Source of the DNA: Fen-1362 sp049516395
GTDB taxonomy: Bacteria; Planctomycetota; Phycisphaerae; Sedimentisphaerales; Anaerobacaceae
Assembly: GCA_049516395.1 (NCBI GenBank)
Contig: JBEKTD010000002.1
Location: 186,001 to 250,000 of the forward strand
Length of the DNA: 64,000 nt
Direction: 5' to 3'
Shown here: positions 25,356 to 35,715 of the stretch, in pieces
How positions within the stretch are numbered: position 1 is the stretch's first letter
Layout of the letters: each line of letters begins with the position of its first letter
The notes under the pieces: model-generated
What the model saw: only the letters and a program-made list of their open reading frames with translations
Database searches by the model: none
What the model was told of the DNA's origin: nothing
Position numbers and translations under genes: made by a program

Positions 25356-27902
25356 ATGAGAAAAATCCTTCACAATATAACTCCGTGGTTGAGCGTTATC
25401 CTGTTTGGGACAGCGGCGGTTATAATACATCACAAGCTCAGGCAGTATCATTATCACGACATCGCAGCGGAGCTTAGGAATATGCCGGCACGATACGTGC
25501 TCGCGGCGATTGCGTTAACGTTCCTTGACTATTTTATTCTGACCGGCTACGACACTCTTGCGCTTTTCTACATCGGGCATCGATTGCCTTACCGCAAAAT
25601 AGCGGTTGCGTCATTTGTCGGATACGTGTTCAGCCATAACGCGACAATACTGGGCGGCAGCGCAGCTCGCTACCGGATATACTCAGGTTTGGGTCTTTCA
25701 GCGGGCCAGGTCGCACGACTGATTTTATTCTGCTCAATCACTTTCTGGCTGGGCTTTCTGGCGCTGGGCGGTTTCACCTTCGTGCTCCACCCGCAGGCCA
25801 TCGAGCACGGCACTCACCTGCCATTCAAGACAACCTGGCCAATAGGCGTCATATTTCTTATCCTGCTCGCGACATACCTTATTCTGACCGCGGTGCGAAA
25901 AAAGCCCGTTATAATTCGCGGGTGGGACCTGGCTATACCGTCACCGGGTCTGTCGCTTTGCCAGATTGCGCTGGCCTCAATCGACTGGGCGGTTGCCGGA
26001 AGCGTCCTGTATGTTCTGCTGTCAAATACCATACAGATGGATTACCCGGAATTTATCGAGATTTTCCTGCTGGCGCAAATTACGGGTCTTGTCAGCTCGG
26101 TTCCCGGCGGCTTAGGGGTATTTGAAGGAGTGATGCTGCTATTGCTCTCCGAGGTGGCGCCGGCTTCATCCTTAATCGGCTCGCTGCTTTTGTACCGGGT
26201 GATTTATTATCTCCTGCCGCTCGGTCTTGCCTCAATTATTCTCGGCGTCGAAGAAATGTCCGCGCGCAAAGAAACACTAAAACGATTCGGGGAGTCAATC
26301 GGCAAATGGGCCGCTATGCTCATACCCCAGGTGTTCGCCGTAGGCAGTATGGCCGCGGGCACAATCCTGCTCATATCAGGCGCCCTGCCGGCGGAAAACA
26401 GTCGTATGGAAATAATACGAGACATCCTGCCGCTGTCGGCGGTGGAATTGTCGCATTTTCTCGGCAGCATTGTCGGCGCGGGACTGATTATACTCGCACG
26501 AGGTCTGCAGCGCCGGCTGGATGCCGCATATCACCTTACAGTAATACTGTTCGCCGCGGGTATCGTATTCTCGCTGGTAAAAGGTTTTGATTACGAAGAA
26601 GCGATAATCCTGTCGGTTATGCTCGCTGCTCTTATTCCCTGCAAGGGCCGGTTTTATCGCAAGACACCGCTGCTTAGGGACAGATTTTCATTTCCCTGGG
26701 CGGTGCTGGTTGTAATCGTAGCAGCAAGCTCTATCTGGCTCGGGTTTTTCACATACAGGCATCTCGGACACGCAGACCAGCTATGGTGGAAATTTGCGTT
26801 CAACGCCAACGCGCCGAGATTTCTGCGCGCCAGCACGGGCGTCGTTGTTGTTCTCCTGCTGTTTGGTCTTGCCCGGCTGCTTGTCCCGGCGAAACCTGTC
26901 TTTTTGCCGACGCCTGATACCGAAATTAAAATCGTTGAAAATATCGTCCGGAACAGTCCGCGGACTTACGCGTGGCTTGCGCTTCTCGGCGACAAAAGAT
27001 TCCTTCTGGACGACAACAAAGACGCGTTTTTGATGTTCAGCGTCCAGGGCAGAAGCTGGATATGTATGGGCGACCCAATAGGCCCGGAAGACGACGCAAG
27101 AGAGCTTGCCTGGGAATTCCGTGAACTCTGCGACGAATATGACGCATGGCCCGTCTTCTACCAGGTTGATACCGAGCATCTCGACATCTACCTCGACCTG
27201 GGCCTGACGTTCATTAAATTCGGCGAGGAAGCGAGGGTTGAGCTGCCCAATTTTTCGCTCGAAGGTCACGAACGCAGAGACCTTCGCTACGCGTATAACA
27301 AAATGACAAAACTCGGATTAACTTTCTCCGTCATCGAGCCGGCACAGGTCGAGACGGTTCTCGTCGAGATGAAACATATTTCCGACGTCTGGCTTGAAAG
27401 CAAAAACACACGGGAAAAGAAATTTTCGCTCGGCTCGTTTGAGCCGGAATATATCAGGAAAATGCCCGCCGCATTAATTACTCAGCAGAATAAAATCCTC
27501 GCCTTCGCCAATATCTGGCAGGGAGCGAATAAAGAAGAACTGTCGATAGACCTTATGCGATATTCGCCCGACGGCCCGGAGGGAATTATGGATTATATGT
27601 TTACCGAGCTTCTGCTGTGGGGTAAATCGCAGGGTTATAAGTGGTTTAATTTCGGAATGGCGCCATTTTCGGGACTCGAAGACAGGCAGCTTGCTCCGCT
27701 ATGGTCTCAGGCGGGGGCGTTTTTATTCCGTCACGGCGAACACTTCTATAACTTCCAAGGTCTGCACGAATACAAGGACAAATTCGCCCCCGTCTGGCAG
27801 CCGAAGTATATCGCCTGTCCCCGCGGACTTATGCTGCCCAGAATTCTCGCCAACGTCGCCGCCCTGGTCTCCGGCGGCATCAAAGGCGTCGTCGCAAAAT
27901 AG
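25356..27902 (+). CDS. mprF: Bifunctional lysylphosphatidylglycerol flippase/synthetase
   Basis: An 848-residue MprF-type protein that aminoacylates phosphatidylglycerol and flips it, lowering surface negative charge and giving resistance to cationic peptides. The N-terminal half (to about residue 510) holds some 13-14 membrane segments, with GYVFSHNATILGGSAARYRIY and VSSVPGGLGVFEGVMLLLL typical of the flippase. The C-terminal DUF2156 synthase domain (about 525-840) has WICMGDPIGPEDDARELAWEF, DLRYAYNKMTKLGLTF, IMDYMFTELLLWGKSQGYKWFNFGMAPFSGL and LHEYKDKFAPVWQPKYIACP. Length matches full MprF. The donor amino acid (Lys, Ala or Arg) cannot be read from sequence. pgsA, which supplies the substrate, is also in this window. 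Confidence 0.94.
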   Translation: MRKILHNITPWLSVILFGTAAVIIHHKLRQYHYHDIAAELRNMPARYVLAAIALTFLDYFILTGYDTLALFYIGHRLPYRKIAVASFVGYVFSHNATILGGSAARYRIYSGLGLSAGQVARLILFCSITFWLGFLALGGFTFVLHPQAIEHGTHLPFKTTWPIGVIFLILLATYLILTAVRKKPVIIRGWDLAIPSPGLSLCQIALASIDWAVAGSVLYVLLSNTIQMDYPEFIEIFLLAQITGLVSSVPGGLGVFEGVMLLLLSEVAPASSLIGSLLLYRVIYYLLPLGLASIILGVEEMSARKETLKRFGESIGKWAAMLIPQVFAVGSMAAGTILLISGALPAENSRMEIIRDILPLSAVELSHFLGSIVGAGLIILARGLQRRLDAAYHLTVILFAAGIVFSLVKGFDYEEAIILSVMLAALIPCKGRFYRKTPLLRDRFSFPWAVLVVIVAASSIWLGFFTYRHLGHADQLWWKFAFNANAPRFLRASTGVVVVLLLFGLARLLVPAKPVFLPTPDTEIKIVENIVRNSPRTYAWLALLGDKRFLLDDNKDAFLMFSVQGRSWICMGDPIGPEDDARELAWEFRELCDEYDAWPVFYQVDTEHLDIYLDLGLTFIKFGEEARVELPNFSLEGHERRDLRYAYNKMTKLGLTFSVIEPAQVETVLVEMKHISDVWLESKNTREKKFSLGSFEPEYIRKMPAALITQQNKILAFANIWQGANKEELSIDLMRYSPDGPEGIMDYMFTELLLWGKSQGYKWFNFGMAPFSGLEDRQLAPLWSQAGAFLFRHGEHFYNFQGLHEYKDKFAPVWQPKYIACPRGLMLPRILANVAALVSGGIKGVVAK

Positions 27903-27944
27903 CGGTAACCAACCGGCTAACTGAAAAAAATAAGGAAATACACG

Positions 27945-28847
27945 ATGAAAAACAGCGTCATTCTTCAAATCACCGCGGGACTTTTGATTCTCGCCGGTTT
28001 ATCAATAGCAACCACATACGGAATTGAGCCGGGCACAAAGACGGAACTGCTCTGGCCCAATGGTGCGCCGGGAGCAAAAGGTAATGACGCAAACGATAAA
28101 CCGACAATGACGATTTACCTGCCGGCAAAAGAAAAGGCAACCGGCTCGGCGGTCGTTATCTTTCCTGGCGGCGGATACCAGATGGTCGCAATCGACCACG
28201 AGGGCCGCCAGGTCGCTCGCTGGTTAAACGACTTGGGCATCGCTGCATTTGTTGTCGATTACCGCCATCGAGGCAGGGGCTACGGACACCCCGCTCCTAT
28301 TCAGGACGCACAGCGGGCGATAAGAACCGTGCGAAGCAGGTCGGCGGAATTCGGCATCGAGCCAAACAAAATAGGCATCATCGGCTTTTCCGCCGGAGGC
28401 CATTTGGCATCAACCGCAGGCACTCATTTCAATGAGAAATTTTACGAGCCGGTTGACGCAAACGACAGCGCAAGCGCAAGGCCTGATTTTATGATTCTGA
28501 TTTACCCGGTCATTTCGCTGGGCTCCATCTCGCACAGCGGCTCTCGCAGCGCATTGCTGGGCGGGAACGCGTCGCAGGAGCTGGCAGACAAATTCTCGAA
28601 CGAAAAACATGTGGATTCCAACACCCCGCCGACTTTTCTGGTTCACGCCACAGACGACAAAACCGTGCCAGCAGAAAACAGCATCTCCTTTTATCTGGCC
28701 TGCAAAAAAGCCCATGTACCCGCCGAAATACATATCTGGCAAAAAGGCGAGCACGGATTCGGCCTGGGAAAATCCGGAACCCCCGTTTCCCGCTGGCCCG
28801 CCTTATGCGCTGACTGGATGAATAATATGGGCCTTTGCGGCAAATAA
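27945..28847 (+). CDS. Exported alpha/beta-hydrolase, acetyl-xylan esterase-like
   Basis: A 300-residue esterase with a signal peptide (MKNSVILQITAGLLILAGLS). LLWPNGAPGAKG near the start is typical of the BD-FAE/Axe-like carbohydrate esterase group. VVIFPGGGYQMVAIDHEG holds the oxyanion HGG-like loop, GIIGFSAGGHLAST the nucleophile Ser (GxSxGG), FLVHATDDKTVPAENS the Asp, and GEHGFGLG the His. It probably removes acetyl groups from plant or algal polysaccharide. AAGGA precedes the ATG. It lies 42 bp after mprF but is functionally closer to the secreted glycan genes. Confidence 0.9.
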   Translation: MKNSVILQITAGLLILAGLSIATTYGIEPGTKTELLWPNGAPGAKGNDANDKPTMTIYLPAKEKATGSAVVIFPGGGYQMVAIDHEGRQVARWLNDLGIAAFVVDYRHRGRGYGHPAPIQDAQRAIRTVRSRSAEFGIEPNKIGIIGFSAGGHLASTAGTHFNEKFYEPVDANDSASARPDFMILIYPVISLGSISHSGSRSALLGGNASQELADKFSNEKHVDSNTPPTFLVHATDDKTVPAENSISFYLACKKAHVPAEIHIWQKGEHGFGLGKSGTPVSRWPALCADWMNNMGLCGK

Positions 28848-29077
28848 GACCAACCGAAATCCTGGCCCGGTCAAAAAACAATTACTTTTCTTTGTACGCT
28901 ACCAGAACCACCGGCTGGTTCCCGAAAATGCTGAAAGCCGGCCTTCAAATCCCCCCGCCGATTGGGATTTATAGCGAACGAATCCGCTTTTCTAAACCAA
29001 TTTGAGGAGTAGAGTCGGACTTAGGTCCTGTAATACCCATATTTTACGCAATTTATTAGGTTTCCGGCATGTTGTTA
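28848..29077. other. Intergenic stretch without recognised content
   Basis: Part of the 300 bp gap between the esterase and the giant lamin-tail/CotH gene. No reading frame, terminator-grade hairpin or repeat stands out upstream of the promoter at 29078. Confidence 0.5.
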
Positions 29078-29106
29078 TTGCTCTAAATACCCAAAACTGC
29101 TATAAT
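29078..29106 (+). promoter_or_regulatory. Promoter of the lamin-tail/CotH gene
   Basis: TTGCTC (29078-29083), 17-base spacer, consensus TATAAT (29101-29106); about 36-base leader with a GAGAGGT ribosome site. Confidence 0.65.
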
Positions 29107-29148
29107 AAGTGATTGCACCCCCAAATAGGGTCTAAAATTGAGAGGTAG

Positions 29149-32100
29149 ATGAAAACGATGACCAGCCACAAAGGATATTGTTTTTTGTTTTGCGCCGTTA
29201 TCTGCGTATTAACCTCAACCACGTTTGCCAGCCGGTGTCCGTCGGCAGACCTCAACGGTAACTGCTGGGTCGATATTTATGATTTGCAGATATTCGCCGA
29301 CCAGTGGCTTGACCCGGAGTCATGCGAAGAAACAGCCACCTGCGCGGACTTCGACGGCCTCAACGGTATTGATTTCGCCGATTTCGCGGTGCTGGCAAGC
29401 CAGTGGCAAATACACGGCAGCATGCTTTTCATTAACGAGTTTATGGCATCCAACAACAGTTCAAGCGGCATCCACGACCCACAGGGCGACTACGATGACT
29501 GGTTTGAAATCTATAATCTAGGCGATACACCTGTCGATATGGCAGGAATGTATCTGACAGACGACCTTACCAACCCAACCAAATATCATATTCCCACCGG
29601 CTATTCATCACAAACCACCATCCCTGCCCGTGGATATCTCGTATTCTGGGCCGATGAAGAAACAACACAAGGCCCGCTTCACACCAACTTCAAACTCTCG
29701 GCCAGCGGCGAGGAAATAGGCCTTTACGATACCGATGGCGTTACGCAGATTGACGCCATTGTTTTTGGTGCGCAGACAACCAACATCTCTTATGGACGTT
29801 ACCCGGACGGAGAAGAAAACTGGTGTTTCTTCTCTACCGCAACGCCCGGCGCTGCTAATACCAACGCCTACCTCGGCGATATAGATAACGTTGACTTCAG
29901 CAAAGAACGCGGCTTCTATGACACTAACTTCATGCTCACTCTGGCCTGCACCACTTCCAGCGCAAAAATTTACTATACCACCGACGGTCGAGCTCCAATC
30001 GCAAGCGAGGTAAATACACCCACCAGTATTCGTTATACCTCGCCCATATCTATCAGCAGCACAAAATGTATCAGGGCGGCTGCCATCAAAACCGGTTACA
30101 AACCTTCACCCATAGAAACAGATACATACATCTTCGGCGCAAGCACCGCCGTCAAAGCAATGCCGCTTATTTCCCTTGTCGGCGACCCCAACCAGACCTT
30201 CTACGAGCCAAATGGCATTATGGCAATCGTAGGCGGCTACTATGCCAGCGATGGAACATGGCAATCCGGCGGCACAGGCACTTACGACAACATGCTTCAC
30301 AGGGGCATAGCTTATGAACGGCCTGTCTCTTTCGAAATCATTGACTCTGCAGCCGACGGCAATTATCAGATGGACTGCGGCATTCGTGTTCACGGCAGTG
30401 ATTACACACGCCCTCGCTATACCCGTGGCGATGACTGGCTCTGCACCAATAACAAAATCAGCTTTAACCTTTATTTCCGCAGTGACTACGGCGATAACCG
30501 ATTTGAGTACCCATTCTTCCCGTTTACGCCGGAGGTTGACAAATATCAAAGCATAGCCCTGCGAGGCGGCCACAATGACCTTTGTTCGCCGTTTGTCAAA
30601 GACGAATGGACCAGACGTCTGTTTAAAGAAATGGGCGGACCACAGGTTACAGGAACATTCGCCAATCTCTATATAAACGGCGTCTATAGGTACTATTACA
30701 ACCCTATCGCCCGCGACGATGCAGACTTTTTCCAGGACTTTTATGGTTCCAATAACGACTTCGACGTCATTACGCAGTCGGGACTCAGAGACGGCGATAC
30801 TACCGCATGGAATAATCTTGTCAGCTATGCAACAAACCACGACCTTTCCAACTTTGCTAATTATAATTATTTCGCCAGCAAATTCGATATTGTCAGTTTT
30901 ATAGATTATCTGATTGTTCAGATTCATTCTGGTAACTTTGACTGGCCTGGAAACAACTGGACCGCAAACTGCGAAAAATCAGATACCGGTATGTTCAGGT
31001 TCACAATATGGGACGCCGACGGTATTGCTGAATCGTGGATATTCGGCAACAACTGCGAATACTGCAATATTACAGCATTTGACAGCTTCCCCAACTGGAC
31101 AAGCCCCACCGGCTTGAACAATTTAGCGGGGGACCCTATATCAGAAATTTACCGTGCCCTCAAAGCTAATCCTGACTTCAGGCAGCTTTTCGCTGACCGC
31201 ATACACAAGAATTATCATAACGGCGGTGTAATGACACAATCACATCTCGTAGCTAAATGGTGGGAGGTTCAAAATGAAGTATCCAGCGTCCTTCCTTACC
31301 AGGATACATATGTACCCAACGTCTTTTTACCGAACCGTGAGCCGTATGTATTACTCGCCTTCGAAAATAACGGTTTATATAATCGTTCTTTCGGTGCACC
31401 GGTCTTCAACGTCAACGGTTCTTATAAATTCGGCGGTTATGTATCATCTACTGACTCGTTCACTATAACCGACCCCTGCAATTCGGGCGGCACTATTTAT
31501 TACACTACCGATGGCAGCGACCCGCGATTGCCAGCCGGCGCTACTATTACTCCGTCGATTACGTTAATGGCTGAGGACGCAAATAAGAAAGTGCTCGTCC
31601 CCACAAGCAACATTGGATCAACCTGGCGACTACTCGGGGACACATATAACGATTCGAGCTGGACAAGCGGTCACGGAGGCGTCGGGTACGAATACAACAC
31701 AGGTTATGAGCAATACATCGACATAAACGTCGGCTCTGCTATGTATAACATTAACGCCACCTGCTATATCCGTATCCCCTTCACCGTCAACATTAGCAAT
31801 CTCACTTCTCTTACCCTGCGTATGATGTATGACGACGGATTTGTGGCTTATTTAAACGGCACACCTGTAGCCAGCAGAAATGCTCCTGCCTCGCCGACAT
31901 GGAATTCAACTGCCACATCAAATCCACCCGATACGACAGGTTTCGAAAATATCGACATAACCGCATACATGAGCTATCTGAAGTCCGGCTCAAACTTCCT
32001 CGCTATCCAAGGCCTCAATACATCGACAACAAGTTCGGACTTCCTGATAGATGCGGAATTAGTTTGCACTGTTACTTCGACTGATGCCAATGTCTCGCCC

Positions 32101-33738
32101 ACTGCAATTCAATATACCGGCGCTTTTACGCTTAACAAGAGTACCGACCTCAAATCAAGAATATATAATAGCAGCACAAAACAATGGAGTCCGCTAAACG
32201 AAGCCCCCTATGAAGTTGGCAATCTTCAAAATTCTCTGCGGATTACCGAGATGATGTATCATCCGCAGGATACCAACGACCCCAATGACCCGAACAAGGA
32301 ATATATCGAATTGAAGAATATCGGCTCAGGAACAATCAATCTCAACTTAGTCAATTTTGACAAAGGAATACATTTCACATTCGGGCCAAACACGCTTTCC
32401 GCGAATCAATGCATCCTCGTCGTCAAAGACCAGAATGCCTTTGCGTCTAAATACGGAACAGGACGCTATATCGCAGGTCAATATACCGGCTCATTAAGCA
32501 ACGGCGGCGAAAGATTACGCCTGCTTGACGCGGTCGGCGGGACAATTCTCGACTTCAACTATAACGACGGCTGGAGAAATATCACCGACGGCGACGGTTA
32601 TTCGCTTACCATTATCAACCCATCTGATTCCGACCTCAACGACTGGGGTAAAAAAGACAGTTGGCGGGCAAGTGCATATATCAATGGCTCACCCGGCTGG
32701 GACGATTCAAACATCATCCCTAACCCCAACGCAATCGTCATCAATGAATTGTTGGCTCATTCTCACAATACCGCCTCTGACTGGATTGAGCTGAAAAATA
32801 CCACCACAAGCGCAATCAACATCGGCGGCTGGTTTCTCAGCGACGACGACAGTAATCTGATGAAGTATCGCTTCGCATCGGGAACAACCATACCTGCAAA
32901 CGGCTATCTGGTCGTTTATGAAAGCAACAACTTCGGCGCAACCAGCAGCGACCCCGGTCGGCTTATACCTTTCGCCCTTAGCGAAAACGGCGAATCCGCA
33001 TGCCTGACCTCGGCGCTCGATGCCAATGGCAACTTCACCGGCTATCGCGAAAAAGAGGATTTCGGCGCCTCCGAGACAGATGTTTCTTTTGGCAGATACT
33101 ACAAGGCCAGCACCAACAGCCACGACTTTGTTTCGATGAGCACAAACACCCCCGGCGCAGCAAATTCTTATCCAAAAGTCGGCCCGATTGTCTTCTCCGA
33201 GATTATGTATCACCCCGACTGGCCGGCGAGCGGCTCATATTCCAGCAGCGAATATGAATACATCGAGCTTCTAAACATATCATCATCGCCCGTAACGCTC
33301 TATGATTCAAATGTAGGCACCCCATGGAAATTCACCAACGGAATCGATTACACGTTCCCGGCCTCGCCAAACGCCGTCACCATCGCTGCCAGCTCCAAAA
33401 TCTTAGTCGTCAGGAATGTCGCGGCCTTCGAGGCAAGGTATCCGTCCGTACCTGCCGGCATTATTTACGGGCCTTACAGCGGGAAGCTCGCCAACGACGG
33501 TGAAGCGATTGAATTGTCAAAGCCGGGCGACCTTAACGACCTGGGCTTGAGACAATATATTCGTGTTGAGAGGGTTAATTACAGCGACGGTTCACATCCA
33601 AACGGTGAACCGTGCAATGTTGACCTCTGGCCGACAGGAGCAGATGGTCTGGGCAAATCGTTGACGCGAACCAGCGCAACACAATACGGCAACGACCCGA
33701 ACAACTGGACAGCCGCGACACCTACGCCTGGCTCATAA
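29149..33738 (+). CDS. Giant secreted protein: dockerin-like, lamin-tail, CotH-kinase-like and chitobiase-type domains
   Basis: A 1529-residue exported protein. A signal peptide (to about residue 27) is followed at about 28-85 by a dockerin-like pair (DLNGNCWVDIYDLQIFADQW and DFDGLNGIDFADFAVLASQW). Next come a lamin-tail domain (LFINEFMASNNSSSG), a CHB_HEX_C-type segment (AKIYYTTDGRAPI), and a CotH-kinase-like region (CGIRVHGSDYTRPRYT to GVYRYYYNPIARDDADF). A second YYTTDGSDPR unit, a galactose-binding-like sandwich (TWRLLGDTYNDSSW) and three more lamin-tail units (RITEMMYHPQ, IVINELLAHSH, IVFSEIMYHPDW) follow. No anchor is seen. The dockerin is N-terminal, unlike the C-terminal one in the 762-residue protein. 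Function is unknown; probably a surface or extracellular assembly. Confidence 0.88.
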   Translation: MKTMTSHKGYCFLFCAVICVLTSTTFASRCPSADLNGNCWVDIYDLQIFADQWLDPESCEETATCADFDGLNGIDFADFAVLASQWQIHGSMLFINEFMASNNSSSGIHDPQGDYDDWFEIYNLGDTPVDMAGMYLTDDLTNPTKYHIPTGYSSQTTIPARGYLVFWADEETTQGPLHTNFKLSASGEEIGLYDTDGVTQIDAIVFGAQTTNISYGRYPDGEENWCFFSTATPGAANTNAYLGDIDNVDFSKERGFYDTNFMLTLACTTSSAKIYYTTDGRAPIASEVNTPTSIRYTSPISISSTKCIRAAAIKTGYKPSPIETDTYIFGASTAVKAMPLISLVGDPNQTFYEPNGIMAIVGGYYASDGTWQSGGTGTYDNMLHRGIAYERPVSFEIIDSAADGNYQMDCGIRVHGSDYTRPRYTRGDDWLCTNNKISFNLYFRSDYGDNRFEYPFFPFTPEVDKYQSIALRGGHNDLCSPFVKDEWTRRLFKEMGGPQVTGTFANLYINGVYRYYYNPIARDDADFFQDFYGSNNDFDVITQSGLRDGDTTAWNNLVSYATNHDLSNFANYNYFASKFDIVSFIDYLIVQIHSGNFDWPGNNWTANCEKSDTGMFRFTIWDADGIAESWIFGNNCEYCNITAFDSFPNWTSPTGLNNLAGDPISEIYRALKANPDFRQLFADRIHKNYHNGGVMTQSHLVAKWWEVQNEVSSVLPYQDTYVPNVFLPNREPYVLLAFENNGLYNRSFGAPVFNVNGSYKFGGYVSSTDSFTITDPCNSGGTIYYTTDGSDPRLPAGATITPSITLMAEDANKKVLVPTSNIGSTWRLLGDTYNDSSWTSGHGGVGYEYNTGYEQYIDINVGSAMYNINATCYIRIPFTVNISNLTSLTLRMMYDDGFVAYLNGTPVASRNAPASPTWNSTATSNPPDTTGFENIDITAYMSYLKSGSNFLAIQGLNTSTTSSDFLIDAELVCTVTSTDANVSPTAIQYTGAFTLNKSTDLKSRIYNSSTKQWSPLNEAPYEVGNLQNSLRITEMMYHPQDTNDPNDPNKEYIELKNIGSGTINLNLVNFDKGIHFTFGPNTLSANQCILVVKDQNAFASKYGTGRYIAGQYTGSLSNGGERLRLLDAVGGTILDFNYNDGWRNITDGDGYSLTIINPSDSDLNDWGKKDSWRASAYINGSPGWDDSNIIPNPNAIVINELLAHSHNTASDWIELKNTTTSAINIGGWFLSDDDSNLMKYRFASGTTIPANGYLVVYESNNFGATSSDPGRLIPFALSENGESACLTSALDANGNFTGYREKEDFGASETDVSFGRYYKASTNSHDFVSMSTNTPGAANSYPKVGPIVFSEIMYHPDWPASGSYSSSEYEYIELLNISSSPVTLYDSNVGTPWKFTNGIDYTFPASPNAVTIAASSKILVVRNVAAFEARYPSVPAGIIYGPYSGKLANDGEAIELSKPGDLNDLGLRQYIRVERVNYSDGSHPNGEPCNVDLWPTGADGLGKSLTRTSATQYGNDPNNWTAATPTPGS

Positions 33739-33872
33739 AGGCCAAAATCTTCTGAAACAGGCAAATCCCCGCGAGCAAAGCCGGTTATTGACTATTTAAC
33801 GGCGACAGGGTATCTTCAACCATCTGTAAATACAGGTTTTGCAATATTCAACAGCTTTTAGGCGGATTTTCA

Positions 33873-35702
33873 ATGCTCAAAAGAACAGTCAATTGCGGCC
33901 AGCTTCGTCTGGAGGATAAGGATAAAAGGGTCATTCTGGCCGGCTGGGTAAGGTCATCCCGCGACCACGGCGGACTTATATTCTTTGACTTGCGCGACAG
34001 GGAAGGCATCACGCAACTGGTCTTCAATCCCGAAAAGTTTCCCGATGCCCACAAACTCGCACAGACAGTGCGCAGCGAATGGGTTGTGGCAGTAGAAGGC
34101 ATCGTAGAGCCAAGGGGCGAAGGATTAGAGAATCCTAAACTCGCCACCGGACAAATTGAAGTAGCGGTTGAGAAGCTCGAAATCCTCAATACCGCAAAGA
34201 CGCCACCCTTTGAGATTGATACAGCCGAAAAGACAGGCGAAGAGGTCCGGCTGCAATATCGATATATCGACCTGCGCAGGCCGGCGATGCAGGAAAAGCT
34301 CAAGGTTCGTCATCGCGTTACAAAAATCGCACGCGATTATCTCGATTCGCTTGGTTTCTGGGAAATCGAGACGCCTATGCTTGGCAAAAGCACACCCGAA
34401 GGAGCACGCGACTTCCTCGTCCCCAGCCGATTAGTGCCGGGGACGTTTTACGCATTACCGCAGTCGCCTCAGTTATTCAAGCAGATACTTATGGTCAGCG
34501 GCACAGATAAGTATTTCCAGATTGTTCGCTGCTTCCGCGACGAGGACCCGCGAGCCGACAGACAGGCGGAATTCACCCAAATCGATGTGGAGATGAGTTT
34601 CGTCGAGGCAGATGACGTTATCAAAGTTCACGAAGTGCTGGTCGCCAAAATTTTCAACGAAGTGCTCGGCCTCAATATCAAGACGCCAATAAGGCGAATG
34701 ACTTATAAAGAAGCGGTGGATGATTACGGCATCGACAGGCCCGACCTGCGCTTCGATATGAAGCTCAAAAATGTATCCGATATCGCAGGCAAAAGCACGT
34801 TCAAGGTCTTTACCTCGGCTATACAATCGGGCGGTATCGTCAAGGGGCTTTGCGCTCCCGACGGCGGCAACAAATACTCACGCAACGACATCGAAAAAAC
34901 ACTGACCGGTTTCGCAGCCGATTACGGAGCAAAAGGACTTGCCTGGTTCAAAGCCAAAAACGAGAACGGCAAAATGACCCTTGCCAGCAACCTGTCAAAA
35001 TTCTTCAGTCCCAAGCAGCTCGAAGAAATGGCCAACCGCTTCGGTGCAAAGGACGGCGACCTGGTCCTGCTGGTGGCAGCCGACGAAAAAGGAGTAAATA
35101 AAGCCCTTGCGCCGCTTAGATGTAAAATCGCCAAGGAACTCAAACTCTACGACGAAGGCAAATTTGAATTCGTCTGGATTGTGGATTTCCCACTGTTTGA
35201 ATGGAACGACCAGGAAAAACGTTACGACTCGATGCATCACCCGTTTACAGCGCCGATTCCGGCGGATATCCCGAAACTGGAAACCGACCCGGGGCATATC
35301 ATCGCCCAGGCATACGACATCGTCGTCAACGGCTCGGAAATAGGCGGAGGCAGCGTCCGTATCCACAGGCCCGAAATGCAGGCGAAGGTATTCGACCTGC
35401 TGAACATTACAAGAGAACAGGCACAGTTACGATTCGGTTTCTTCCTGCGTGCGCTCGAGCACGGGGCGCCGCCCCACGGCGGAATCGCGCTGGGGCTGGA
35501 CCGGATGATTATGCTGCTGACGGGCACCGACAATATCCGCGACGTCATCGCTTTCCCGAAGACGCAGCGGGGCCAGTGCCTGCTCACCGATGCACCGAGC
35601 GAGGTTGAGCAAAAACAGCTTGATGAGCTGAACCTGCGAACACAGAAACATTCGCACGAGCTTGCAGACAAGGCAGAAGAGCAGAAACCAAAGCATTCAT
35701 AA
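33873..35702 (+). CDS. aspS: Aspartate--tRNA ligase
   Basis: A 609-residue class II aminoacyl-tRNA synthetase of the bacterial type. The OB-fold anticodon-binding domain (VILAGWVRSSRDHGGLIFFDLRD) is followed by the catalytic core, with SPQLFKQILMVSG, motif 2 FRDEDPRADRQAEFTQID and motif 3 GIALGLDRMIMLLTG. The GAD insertion domain lies at about 290-420 (NDIEKTLTGFAADYGAKGLAW). The bacterial-type Y-D-S-M-H-H-P-F-T signature is present. AGGCGG precedes the ATG. Whether it also charges tRNA-Asn depends on gatCAB or asnS elsewhere. Length is normal. Confidence 0.97.
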   Translation: MLKRTVNCGQLRLEDKDKRVILAGWVRSSRDHGGLIFFDLRDREGITQLVFNPEKFPDAHKLAQTVRSEWVVAVEGIVEPRGEGLENPKLATGQIEVAVEKLEILNTAKTPPFEIDTAEKTGEEVRLQYRYIDLRRPAMQEKLKVRHRVTKIARDYLDSLGFWEIETPMLGKSTPEGARDFLVPSRLVPGTFYALPQSPQLFKQILMVSGTDKYFQIVRCFRDEDPRADRQAEFTQIDVEMSFVEADDVIKVHEVLVAKIFNEVLGLNIKTPIRRMTYKEAVDDYGIDRPDLRFDMKLKNVSDIAGKSTFKVFTSAIQSGGIVKGLCAPDGGNKYSRNDIEKTLTGFAADYGAKGLAWFKAKNENGKMTLASNLSKFFSPKQLEEMANRFGAKDGDLVLLVAADEKGVNKALAPLRCKIAKELKLYDEGKFEFVWIVDFPLFEWNDQEKRYDSMHHPFTAPIPADIPKLETDPGHIIAQAYDIVVNGSEIGGGSVRIHRPEMQAKVFDLLNITREQAQLRFGFFLRALEHGAPPHGGIALGLDRMIMLLTGTDNIRDVIAFPKTQRGQCLLTDAPSEVEQKQLDELNLRTQKHSHELADKAEEQKPKHS

Positions 35703-35715
35703 TAACGAGGCGGTA

